Under the pieces are notes generated by a model that saw only the letters and a program-made list of their open reading frames with translations, did not search any database and had not been told where the DNA came from. From contig NAVB01002451.1 in assembly GCA_002179805.1 (NCBI GenBank), positions 1 to 12,562 on the forward strand: 12,562 nt of DNA. The letters run 5' to 3'. This DNA is from Acanthamoeba lenticulata (lineage: Eukaryota > Discosea > Longamoebia > Acanthamoebidae). The position numbers were made by a program, and so were the translations under genes. Shown piece after piece: positions 1 to 8,213 of the stretch (its first letter is position 1; each line of letters starts with the position of its first letter).

Positions 1-45
1 ACACCACTACCACCACCACCACCTACCAACCTCCCGCATCATCAG
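1..45 (+). other. 3' end of an intron of the filamin-repeat gene
   Basis: The stretch is rich in ACC triplets and ends in CATCATCAG, a plausible splice acceptor. The base after it starts a frame that reads into a typical filamin repeat boundary (EIEGSPW). The gene therefore begins left of the window, and this is the tail of an intron whose donor is not visible. Confidence 0.6.
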
Positions 46-1148
46 GGAGCGAGATCGAGGGGAGCCCGTGGACAATGACCCTCGAACCGGCGGCCATCGA
101 CCCCGCGCAGTGCGAGGCCTCTGGCGCCTTCTCGGGCGGGACTGCTGGTACGTCTCGCCTCGCATCCCCCCCCCCCAAACCACCAAAGCCAACTTCATTC
201 CTCGTTGGGTGGGGGGGGGGATGGCACCAGGGGCGGAGCTGGGGCTGCAGGTGCAGGCGCGTGACGCCTACGGCAACAAGGTGGGCGCGGCGCTTGTGGC
301 GGGCCACTTTGTGGGGCAGTTCTCCAACGGGCTCGAGGTCAACTTCACGGGCCCCGCCGGCGAGGGCCTCTACTCGGCCAACTACGCCATCGAGCAGCAG
401 GGCGTTTACTCCCTCCAGATCATCTTTGCCAACGGCTCCGACGCCACTCCCGTCAACGGTGAGCCTGCCGTCCTTTTCCTCTCTATTTCTCTTTCTTTCC
501 TCTTGGGCGGAGACTCACGCAGTACGGGGGGGGGGTGGTGGTGGTGGTGGTGGGAGGGCAGGGTCGCCGTGGGCCAACGTGACGATCGTGCCGGCCGACC
601 CGGAGGCGGCCGAGAGCTATGCGGAGGGCACCGGCCTGTCGGTGGCGGTGGCGGGCCAGCCGAGCAACTTCACGCTCGTGGCGCGCGACCGGTTCAACAA
701 CACCATCACGACCGGCCTCCCGGCCAACTTCGCATTCGCGGCCCAGATCTCGGGCGACGCCAGCGTGCCGGTCACCATCGCGCAGGCGGCGGGCCTCAAC
801 GGCTCCGTCATCCACGTGGGCAACTACACCGTGACGACGGCCGGAACCTACTCGCTCGCCATCACCCTCAATGGGGCGGCCATCGGCGGCGCCCCCTTCC
901 CTCTCCACGTCGTCTCCAGTGCGCCCCCCCCCTCCTCCAGATGAATCCCGCGTGAGGGGATGGTCATCTGTTCTGATCATGACCGCGTGTATGTATGTCT
1001 GTGTGTGGCGCAGGCAACACCACGTGGGGCCCGGAGTGCGTGGCCTACGGACCGGGCCTCGCCGGCGGAGAGGTCGCCCAGACGGGCTCATTCGTCATCC
1101 AGGCCCGCGACCCCTTTGGCAACAACGTCACCCACTCCTCCGGTAGCG

Positions 1149-1186
<38 letters not shown>

Positions 1187-2452
1187 GCGCATGAGCAAGC
1201 GCGCTCCCGGCCGCGCTGGTGGAGCTGACGCCAGTGGCGCGCGTTGGGTGTATTGGGGGGGGGGGGCACATACACACACAACAACACAAACGCACACCAC
1301 CCAAACCATCAGCCAAGTTCGTGGTGAGCTTCACGCGGCAGGGGGTGGCGGGAGCGGCGAGTGCGCAGGGCGAGGTGACCTACAACATCACGCAGGAGGC
1401 CGACGACATGGGCAAGTTCCTCGTCACCTACTCCACCGTGGTGGCCGGCCGCTACTCCATCCGGGTCTCGCTCGATGACCAGTACGTACCTTCCGTCCAC
1501 CCCAAATGCGGGCTTCAACTAGATCTAGAGAAATAATAGAAGGGCATCAGCCCCATCATCATGATCAAGAAGAGAAGACGGGTCCAATTGGAATCGATCA
1601 TTGCTTTGGTGTTGGCCAGCCGCTGATGGTAGTGGTGGGTTTGTTTGGGGGAATGCATGGAATGCAGAGACATCAAGGGCAGCCCGTTCGAGGTCACGAT
1701 GGCGCCGGGCGCGCTCTATGCCCCGGACTGCGTGGCGCGCGGCGCCGGGTTGGCGCACCAGACCACCAACACGCCCCTCCACTTCACCCTCGTCACCTTT
1801 GACGTCTACGGCAATGCCCTCGGCCACGGCGGCACCCAATTTGCCGTCAACCTCTCGGACCGCTTCGATGGTCCGCCCTCTCTCCTGCCTCTCTCCCCCC
1901 CCCCCAATCCAAATCGCCCCCCCCTCCCTTTCCTGACGCAACAGCGAGTCTCTCTTTTTCTTTCTCTCTCTGTCTTACACTCGGCCACCGCGACTACTAC
2001 TTTTATTTGAATACTTTTGGTTTTGTATTCCGCGTGTTCTGTGTTTGTTTGACAGGCTATCGGGGGGACGGAAGCGTGGAGGACTACCAGAACGGCACCT
2101 ATGGCGTCACCTACAGCGTGCCGCGGACTGGTCACTACCGCCTCAGCGTCACCACGGCCGGCACTCACATCCGCGGCAGTCCGTGGTTCTTCTCCATCGA
2201 GGACGGTATGTTTATATTTTATGCACAAAATTCATCCTCTCCCGTCCGCAGCTTTGGAGACCGCAGTTGGTGATGTTGTTGCTTGTGGGTGGGTTGGTTG
2301 GGCGGGGGGCAGACTCAATGCCGGAGACGGAGAAGAATCTGATCATCGCGGGGTCAGTGATCGGTGCCGTGCTTGTGGTGGCCTTCGTGGTGGGCCTCGT
2401 CATTCTCTACGTGCGTTGGCGACGACACCGCCGCTACACGACCCTCGCCTAG
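46..2452 (+). CDS. Filamin-repeat type I membrane protein, 5' truncated, 8 exons visible
   Basis: Exon model: join(<46..147, 231..458, 562..918, 1014..1142, 1313..1481, 1668..1870, 2056..2205, 2313..2452). After two bases of a split codon it gives 491 residues with no stop. The protein is a chain of filamin/ABP280-type Ig repeats at about residues 8-112, 113-230, 230-338 and 338-446. Each shows the signature elements: a G-SP-W/F boundary (GSPW, GAPF, GSPF, GSPW), ARD-x-x-GN or a variant (ARDAYGN, ARDRFNN, ARDPFGN, TFDVYGN) and a G-x-Y pair near the end. A 25-residue hydrophobic helix at about 455-479 is followed by RWRRHRRYTTLA and the stop, so the repeats face outside and only 12 residues are cytosolic. 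I count 12 N-x-S/T sequons in the repeats, consistent with glycosylation in the secretory pathway. Classical filamins are cytosolic actin crosslinkers; here no actin-binding part is visible and the topology is extracellular. By analogy with plant GEX2 the role may be cell-surface adhesion, but that is inference. The start and signal peptide lie outside the window. Confidence 0.85.
526..561 (+). repeat. G10 run plus (TGG)n before a splice acceptor
   Basis: Ten G (526-535) run into about six TGG triplets and then GGGAGGGCAG, the acceptor of filamin-gene intron 2. The sense strand has enough G-runs to form a quadruplex. The usual pyrimidine tract is absent immediately before this acceptor. Confidence 0.85.
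1149..1186 (+). repeat. (TC)n microsatellite in filamin-gene intron 4
   Basis: About 38 bases of TC dinucleotides, with one TTT interruption, start just after the donor GTAGCG at 1143. The tract is pyrimidine-rich on the coding strand. A run of 12 G (1255-1266) lies further down the same intron. Confidence 0.9.
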
Positions 2453-2562
2453 TCCATCCTCTTCTGGAAGCCCCCACGCGAGCTGGTGTTACGGCGATGT
2501 GACGATTTCTCTTCCCAAAAACTATTTATTTCTTTTGTTTGTTTGTTTGTTGTTTTGTTTGC
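2453..2562. other. Convergent 3' region between the filamin-repeat gene and MRT4
   Basis: This 110-bp gap separates two stop codons that face each other. It holds a TTTG-rich tract (about 2536-2560) and a polyadenylation hexamer for the minus strand. No AATAAA is seen for the plus-strand gene, and no ORF here is credible. Confidence 0.7.
2525..2530 (-). terminator. Candidate poly(A) signal AATAAA for MRT4
   Basis: On the minus strand the hexamer AATAAA lies 33 bases past the MRT4 stop codon (2565-2563), in an A-rich 3' UTR. Position and sequence match the canonical cleavage/polyadenylation signal. It is the only well placed copy I noticed next to a gene end in this window. Confidence 0.5.
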
Positions 2563-4010
2563 CTACTCGGAGAGGTCGTCATCATCGTCCTCCTCCTCGT
2601 CGTCATCTTCATCACCACCGAGAGAGATGACATGCACGCCGGAGGAGGAGACGCCGGCAGCGCTTTGCTCCTCATCGACCAACATCTCAAAAACGCCCTC
2701 GCCCGTGGCCACGTCGCCCGTGCGCCGCCACACGCACTTGAGGGTCATGCAGAATTGCGACATCTTGATCTCCAGCAGTTTCTGCGACGTTCACCACCAC
2801 CACCACCACCACACGCCGACCCAAGCAAGTAGAGAGGAGAGCCCTCCCGTCAGTCATGGACACCCATACGGCAGACGAGGGCCGTCGTCCGGCACGCCAG
2901 CAGAGACTCTCTCGGGTGGCAAACCCCACGTACGAGGATCTTGGCCTGCTCGGGGGTGAGGGTGGCGCCCTCCTTGCACACTGTGTAGTTGCGGTCGAGC
3001 TCGATGACGCCCTTGTTAAGGCGCGTGGGCAGCCCCAGCTTCCGCAGGTGCGGCTCCATCGAGTGCGCAAACTGGGGCAGAGGGCCCGCCGGCAATTCCA
3101 CCGTCTGCGTCGCCTGCGCACCCGCTCGCGCGTAGTCGGTCTCCGAGAAGTTGTTGAAGAATCTGTTGTGTGTTCCACGAGTGATCCAGTCATCGTTTCA
3201 CCGCGAGTCGGTCCGTCAGCGCCCACGAGTAATCCCCATTGGCAACAAAAAAGCAGGAACAACAAGCACTGGCACCACACCAGGCCAAAACATGTTGGGA
3301 GGGCCGGGGGGGGGGGTGCTGTGGTGTGTACGTGGTCACTTCATCGGCAGGACTGTTGGTGAAGAACAGGCCGGAGCTGCCCGTCAGTTGCTGCGTCGAG
3401 AATCCCCCAAAGGACCGCCCAAGCCAAGTGGCGCCAAGTCAGCAAAAATCATTCCAAAAAAAAAAAAAAAAGAGGAAAGGAGAGACAAGCTGTTTGGGGG
3501 CAGAAAAGGGAGCAGTGAGAGACAGAGAACGGAGAACAATGGGGAGCAGGGAGAGTACGCGGCTGAGCTTGTGGAGGTCGTGGGCGGGCTCGTCCTGAGC
3601 GGAGCGGCCAAGAGCGATCTGCATGACCTTGTTCTTGCCCAGGAAGAAGCGCGAGCCGCTCCAGCGCGTGCGCACCTGCTTGAACTGGCTGCTCCGCATG
3701 TTCTCGAAGGTGAACACGTAGGCAGCGGTGTACTCCTCCATTGCCTTCCGCAGGTTGTCCACCAGCGCCTCCTTCCGTCGCCCAACCTTCTTCTCGGTCT
3801 TGGTCAGGGCGACTGGGCAGCACAAATCCCGATGCCACACCAAGACCACAAATGGTTTCCCCCACGTATAGACGACCAGCGTTAGGGGTCATCTAAATCA
3901 AACATCGTACGAGGAAAAATCACGGGGATGCGACAAAATTAAATCGCGATTCAAGAATTGGGACTTGACTCGAACAACGAACCCAGCTTGTTTCGGCGGG
4001 ACTTAGGCAT
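2563..4010 (-). CDS. MRT4: mRNA turnover protein 4 homologue, 60S ribosome assembly factor
   Basis: Exon model: complement(join(2563..2781, 2934..3162, 3332..3390, 3559..3812, 3983..4010)), 262 residues against about 240 in yeast and human. MRT4 is a nucleolar paralogue of ribosomal stalk protein P0; in yeast it occupies the P0 site on pre-60S particles and is later exchanged for P0. Visible hallmarks are the start MPKSRRNKLVALTKTEKK, where residue 10 is split by intron 1, then FTFENMRSSQFKQVR, SRFFLGKNKVMQIALGR, SSGLFFTN, ELPAGPLPQFAHSMEPHLRK, LGLPTRLNKGVIEL and ALTL-type KEGATLTPEQAKIL. The last exon encodes KLLEIKMSQF and ends in an acidic tail of about 16 Asp/Glu-rich residues (DEDDDEEEDDDDDLSE). 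The first exon is only 28 bases and has its own in-frame ATG; all junctions preserve frame. Intron 3 has a C11 run after its donor and intron 2 a run of 16 T (sense strand). The gene converges on the filamin-repeat gene and diverges from the gene at 4397. Confidence 0.95.
2792..2813 (-). repeat. (GGT)n repeat before the last acceptor of MRT4
   Basis: On the plus strand this is (CAC)7; on the MRT4 sense strand it is a GTG/GGT repeat ending 10 bases before the last exon. As in filamin-gene intron 2, a G-rich triplet array replaces a normal pyrimidine tract in front of the acceptor. Confidence 0.85.
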
Positions 4011-4396
4011 GATGTGAAGGAAAGATTATGTGGGACTGGCGGACAGGAGGGGATGTGCCTGCACAACGGAAACGGCGGAAGCAACAACAAAATCTCGGCT
4101 CGGCGGACGCAGAAGAAATTCAGAACTCAAGCCCAGGAATGTCAGCTATGCACGTCCGTCAGAGCAAGAGGAAAGGCAGCGGACCTTCCGCCGCAACCAC
4201 AGCCTCTTCCGCGGCGGGCTCAGGCGGAGACCTCCTGCTATACTCGAGCTTCCCTTCCGCCCTTCGGTCGTCTGCACATGGACGTCCACCTGAGGCCAGT
4301 CTCTCTTAACCACTCCAGGAGGAGCGGTTACGCATAAGTTCTTTTCGCCAACACTACAGCACCCTCTGGCTCTTTAAAGACAGGTTGCTCCTCCCA
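4011..4396. promoter_or_regulatory. Divergent promoter region, MRT4 / gene at 4397
   Basis: 386 bp lie between two start codons that point away from each other. Overlapping frames are open on both strands, as expected at high GC, but none has a recognisable product or a good start context. CTTTAAAGA at 4371-4379, about 20 bases before the ATG at 4397, is a possible TATA-like element, which is weak evidence. No RNA gene was recognised. Confidence 0.45.
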
Positions 4397-6101
4397 ATGT
4401 TGATGACGTGCATTCCCTGCTCCGTGTGTTTGCTCGTGCTTGTGGGTATCTTCGCCGCGCCTCTTCTGTGGCTGGACCCGCTCACCGGACCGCTCGAAAC
4501 CTGGAGCCGGCACCGGCAGCCCGCACCTTGGGGTGGAGCTTTTATGGCCTCCTCTGTCACGGTCAAGGAAACGGTTCTCAACGAGCGCACGCGCACAGCT
4601 GAGCAGGGTTGCGTCTTTCTGGCTCGTGACTTCCGCTCCTCTCCTGAGGGCTGGGCACTCGCCCTCCCGCAAGGAGGCGACGTGGCGTTCACAAGCTTGG
4701 TGTGGACTGGCCCTCCGCACCACCACGGCGATCCCGCCAATCGGCTGGTACCTAGCACCTCCCTCTACCCGTCCTCTCTCGACAAAATGTGTGCACACAC
4801 ACTTTCAGCCGTAATCGCACGTCTCACCGACCTGTGGGTGCCCAGCCTCCTAGCCTCTGTCGGGTCAGCCCTCAGCATGACTGCCAAAGGGCCGCCCCTC
4901 GGTTGCCTCAGCTCATGGCGGAGCGGCTCCATAATGCTACGGCGGCTCTTCGTTCTCTGCGTGAACGCCCTCGAGTGCCGACCCAGGAGGTGGGCAAACG
5001 TTACGCCGACCCGCGCGGGGTGGTGCTCCTCCTCGATGGCGGCACCTGGGAGCTCAAAGTCCTGGTCAGTGTCGTCCCGCCTCTGCCCATCCGGTACCGG
5101 GGAGGGAGGTTGATCAGAGGGAGAGCTCGCTGGCTAGAGGGGGGGAAGCTGATCTGACTCTTGGGTGATGTGATGTGCGCCGGGGGGGGGACAGCCTGCG
5201 CGTCTGGGATGGGGCTGTCGAGTGGGAGCTGTTCTTCGTGCCGGAGCTCGTCCGAGATCTGCCCCTTGGCGATGATGGCCATGACCTGGAGCCGTCGGAC
5301 AAAACCGCGGTGGTGGAAGAGGAGGAAGCCGAGCTCGGCGGAGCTCTTCTGGACCAGCCGCCGTGCAAAGCTACGGGCATCAAGCAGAGGCCGGCGCTGT
5401 GCCGGTGGGCCAGCCGGGCCACCATGGGGGAGGGAGACCAGCAAGATGTGGAAGAGAAGGGAGAGGAGGAGGAAAAAGAACAGTTGCCGAGGAGGTCGCG
5501 CAGACAAACGGAAGTGGTCGTCGTCAATCGAAGGAAGAAGCACGGCGGTGGTAACGGCGCGGCTGTTGCCATCGGATTGGGCGTGGGCCTGGGGGTCGGT
5601 ACGATGCTTTCTCTCTCTCTCTCGCTCCCATCCCCATCTCTGGCCAGCAAATTATTGATTAATGAAGCGCTCTCTCTCTCTCCCACGACAACATCAGGCA
5701 TCCCGGTGGTGGTCTTATTGGCTCTGGTACCGCTCGCCATCGCCCTGTGGTTCCTCCACAAACGTCGTCGGTACGGAGCTTGGCCAGACCCAACATACCA
5801 TCGCCAACAACATTGACCTCCTTCCGCGTCTCTTTTGGGACATGGCAGAAGGAACAGGACGATACGCGTGGCAGATGTGCCCACAGGGCCAGGCGTTTTC
5901 GCCACCGGGGCACCCCGTACAAACCCGACCTATCCCCCACCGGAAGAAGACTACAGCCAGGCACTCCCCCCCTCCCTCCCCTCTTCAAACGAAAGCAAGA
6001 GGTTTCGTGCTCCTCCAGCCCTCACACATTGCGCGTACACGACTCATGTGTGCAGGGCGACCTCCAGTCTGCCTTGGGCGACAACTATTGACTCCAGGTA
6101 G
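4397..6101 (+). CDS. Unrecognised membrane protein with N-terminal signal sequence and C-terminal helix
   Basis: Exon model: join(4397..4747, 4912..5093, 5195..5598, 5698..5770, 5858..6101), 417 residues. The family is not recognised. The first ATG (4397) opens a hydrophobic segment (about residues 9-26, CSVCLLVLVGIFAAPLLW) that looks like a signal peptide or anchor. The lumenal part follows, with one NAT sequon in exon 2, strand-like stretches (GVVLLLDGGTWELKVLVSVV, RVWDGAVEWELFFVPELV) and a highly charged, Glu/Lys/Arg-rich stalk. Then come HGGGNGAAVAIGLGVG, split by intron 3, and the helix IPVVVLLALVPLAIALWFL ending in HKRRR (about 296-337). The cytosolic tail contains NPTYPPPEEDYSQ, a Pro/Tyr motif. 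All four introns start with GTAC and keep frame. The 3' end is least certain: a 54-base in-frame segment (6002-6055) could be intron or exon, and another frame stops at 6091. Most likely a type I surface protein; ligand unknown. Confidence 0.6.
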
Positions 6102-6600
6102 CACACGCGTGGGGACAGCGTTGGGGGGGGGCCAAGATTCCTCTTCGATTGTTTTCCGAGAGCTTTAAAAAAAAACGGGCCAACCCTAAGCACGCGCACT
6201 GACGTTTCAGGGAGCACAGCAGTCAGACGACAACTCGAGCAGCTGTGGTCGTCTCATCGTGGATGTCATCGTCCTAACAGTGCCGTCACTAGGCTCACCC
6301 TGCGTGAATGGAAGACGCTTGATGGGAGATCGCGAACCCAGCGGGCTGAGCCAAGCAGATGATTGGGGCAGAGGCCCAGATCGATGAAGGCAGCAGACCT
6401 GGCGCTGATCCGCCGGCACTTCTGCCATCAGCTGCCGACGCCCACTTTGGGGCTTTCGCTCGCCCGCATAAGAGGTGGCCTTTTTCTTCACCAGTCAGCC
6501 AGACATTTGAGAGAGAGAGAGAGAGCAATCACGTCCCAGTATCGATCGTCTCTCACACACCCCAATCGACGCTCTTCGTACCAAACTCTGTTGACCCAAC
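6102..6600. promoter_or_regulatory. Intergenic and upstream region of the gene at 6601
   Basis: 499 bp lie between two tandem plus-strand genes. The first part (about 6102-6200) has G9 at 6123-6131 and a TTTAAAAAAAAA tract, probably 3' flank. The second part holds a (GA)n tract about 75-92 bases before the next ATG. Open frames here have no recognisable product and no strong codon bias, and no RNA gene was seen. Confidence 0.5.
6509..6525 (+). repeat. (GA)n tract upstream of the gene at 6601
   Basis: Eight to nine GA dinucleotides sit about 75-92 bases before the start codon. In the introns such tracts are written as TC on the coding strand; this upstream one is purine on the coding strand. 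A GAGA-type promoter element is possible but is only suggested by position. Confidence 0.7.
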
Positions 6601-7959
6601 ATGCAAATGACCGCTAAGTTGGCTGCCTCCACCAGCGTCTTGCTGTTGGTACTGCTGGCCGTGACTGGTGCCAGCGCGCAGTCGTTTCAAGCGCAGAACG
6701 TCCTCGTGACGGACCTCGTTGGCTCGGCTGGCCGGTCCTACTCGGCCTCTTCCCTGCAGTACTGGGCAGCATCTGGCCAAGAGGCTATCCTCTACACGGT
6801 GCCCTACTCGGCCACCTCATCCTTCACTATTCTTGAGGACTTTGCTTCCGTACATTCCCCCCCCCCCACAATCCAACGAGTCTTGCAGCCAAGTGAAACT
6901 GAACGCGACACTCTCTCAAGGGCCTGAGATACGTGGCCTGCGCCGACGGGTGCCAGGTCGAGTCCCTGTCGGGAGTATCGTTTCCGCAACTGTCAGCCGC
7001 TACGCTCTCCTCCACCAGCTGGGACTACGGCAGCTTCCAGCGCACGTTCGCTCTCCCAAGTGGCAGCAGTGCGCAGACGCTGGGCACTCGCCCAACGGTA
7101 CCGGCATTGTGCGCCACTTCATCGTCCCTCGCCCTGAGCTCCGACCCGTGTCTCCCCTACGGCCTTCCGTGTGGCTCCTCGTGCCTCTGCTTGGGCTGCA
7201 CCGATGGTGACACCTGCACCGGTAACGCGGCCCCTCCTGAGGAGATGTGTGCACGTGGCTGCTGCTGCTGCTGCGAGTCTGGGCGCTCACCGCGTGTCAT
7301 GTCGCTCCCCCTCCCCTCACTCTCTCTCTCTCTCTCTTCGCTGGCCACCACCGGCAGCCAACGACGCATGCGCCGTGTCGAGCCTCGGTATCCTCACGTG
7401 CACCGGGCTCGAAACGTGCAACCGCACCACCAGCGGCGCTCGCACCGCCATTGTGCTCCGCCACAGGGGAGGTGGGGGCAGCGGTACCGCTGTGGCGCTC
7501 GGTGTGGCGCTGGGCGTGGGTATCGGCGTGCCGGCCGCGATTCTGTTGCTCTTCCTGCTCTGCGTCCTGCCTCTCATCCTCCTCCCTCTGCTTTGGTTCG
7601 TGACTTTCCTCCCCCCCCCAAAGCGAGATAGTGGCAGTGCGTGTTTTTGACACAAATGGCACAGGAGGAGGAGAGAGCGCCGCCCGACGGTGGTACGAAC
7701 TACAGCCGCCCCCGTGGCGGGAGCACCCTACGCCGCCGCAGTACCGGCTGCGGCAGCGGCAGGCTATGCGCCAGCCACGTACATGGCCGGGCCTGGAGGC
7801 ACCCCCGTCGCCATCGGAAATCCTCTCTATGCCGAACCCTGGCGTACGGCTGCCGTGCCGCAGGGCCTGGCCGGCGCGAGTGGCGCTGCTGGCTCCACAG
7901 CCCAAGCCGTCGGCCGCACGGGCGAAGCCGTCGCGCGCGACATTCCCGTCTACCCTTGA
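6601..7959 (+). CDS. Cys-rich type I membrane protein, unrecognised ectodomain
   Basis: Exon model: join(6601..6849, 6921..7221, 7358..7595, 7665..7959), 360 residues. A clear signal peptide (MQMTAKLAASTSVLLLVLLAVTGASA, shown here as its first and hydrophobic parts) ends about residue 26 before QSFQAQ. The ectodomain begins Ser/Tyr-rich and becomes Cys-rich from about residue 87. It has 12 cysteines, clustered in CGSSCLCLGC and nearby CxnC pairs, and one NRT sequon. A glycine-rich entry (RGGGGSGTAVALGVALGVG) leads into the long hydrophobic segment PAAILLLFLLCVLPLILLPLLW (about 227-263), then the stop-transfer RRRERR. The roughly 90-residue tail is rich in Ala, Pro, Tyr and Gly. The intron 3 donor was set at GTTCGT (7596) because only this one joins in frame to the acceptor at 7665 and puts RRR directly after the helix. 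Function is unknown; a surface receptor or adhesion role is only inferred. Confidence 0.7.
7258..7274 (+). repeat. (GCT)n in intron 2 of the gene at 6601
   Basis: Five to six GCT triplets lie inside the intron 7222-7357. The same intron has a (TC)n tract at about 7317-7337 shortly before its acceptor CCGGCAG. Confidence 0.75.
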
Positions 7960-8213
7960 CTTCTATCAACACGCGGCCGCAAGTGCACGTCTTGGGGGGC
8001 AAGAGAGAGAGTGGCAGAAAGAACAAAGAAGTGGCAGAAAGAACAAAGAAGAAAAAACTGCAAAAAAACAGAAAAAACTCGTTTTTTTCTGATCAAAATG
8101 CGGAGCACGAGCGCCAGGCATTTCCGCAGGAGTGGTGTGATGAGCGCGCCGTGATGGTGTCATCCTCATCGTGGGAGAGGCGGGCGCATGAGTAGGCAGA
8201 GGCCGAACCAGTG
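7960..8213. other. Convergent 3' region between the Cys-rich membrane gene and EF-Ts
   Basis: 254 bp lie between facing stop codons. A purine-rich stretch (about 8000-8090) contains a 20-bp tandem duplication followed by A6-A7 blocks and then T7. No AATAAA was found on either strand. The A/T-rich core may serve 3'-end formation of both genes, but this is not shown. Confidence 0.6.
8011..8050 (+). repeat. 20-bp perfect tandem duplication
   Basis: GTGGCAGAAAGAACAAAGAA occurs twice back to back without a mismatch. Directly after it GAAAAAACT-like blocks also occur twice (about 8051-8080). It is non-coding and lies between convergent genes, so it is probably a recent slippage or unequal-exchange product. 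Confidence 0.95.

Noticed and set aside
2486..2959. Plus-strand frame over the MRT4 3' end (Ser-run protein)
   Set aside because: The Ser run is the antisense of the MRT4 acidic tail; MRT4 homology on the minus strand is decisive.
4328..4798. Minus-strand open frame over the start of the gene at 4397
   Set aside because: It mirrors the GC-rich codon pattern of the plus-strand exon and lacks any family feature, whereas the plus strand has a signal sequence and in-frame introns.
4331..6472. Shared word CGCATAAG upstream of the genes at 4397 and 6601 as a common promoter element
   Set aside because: Only 8 bases, at different distances from the starts (66 and 136), so chance is a sufficient explanation.
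7297..7905. Minus-strand 202-residue frame over the Cys-rich membrane gene
   Set aside because: Arg/Gly-rich antisense shadow. The plus strand shows signal peptide, helix, stop-transfer and matched intron phases.
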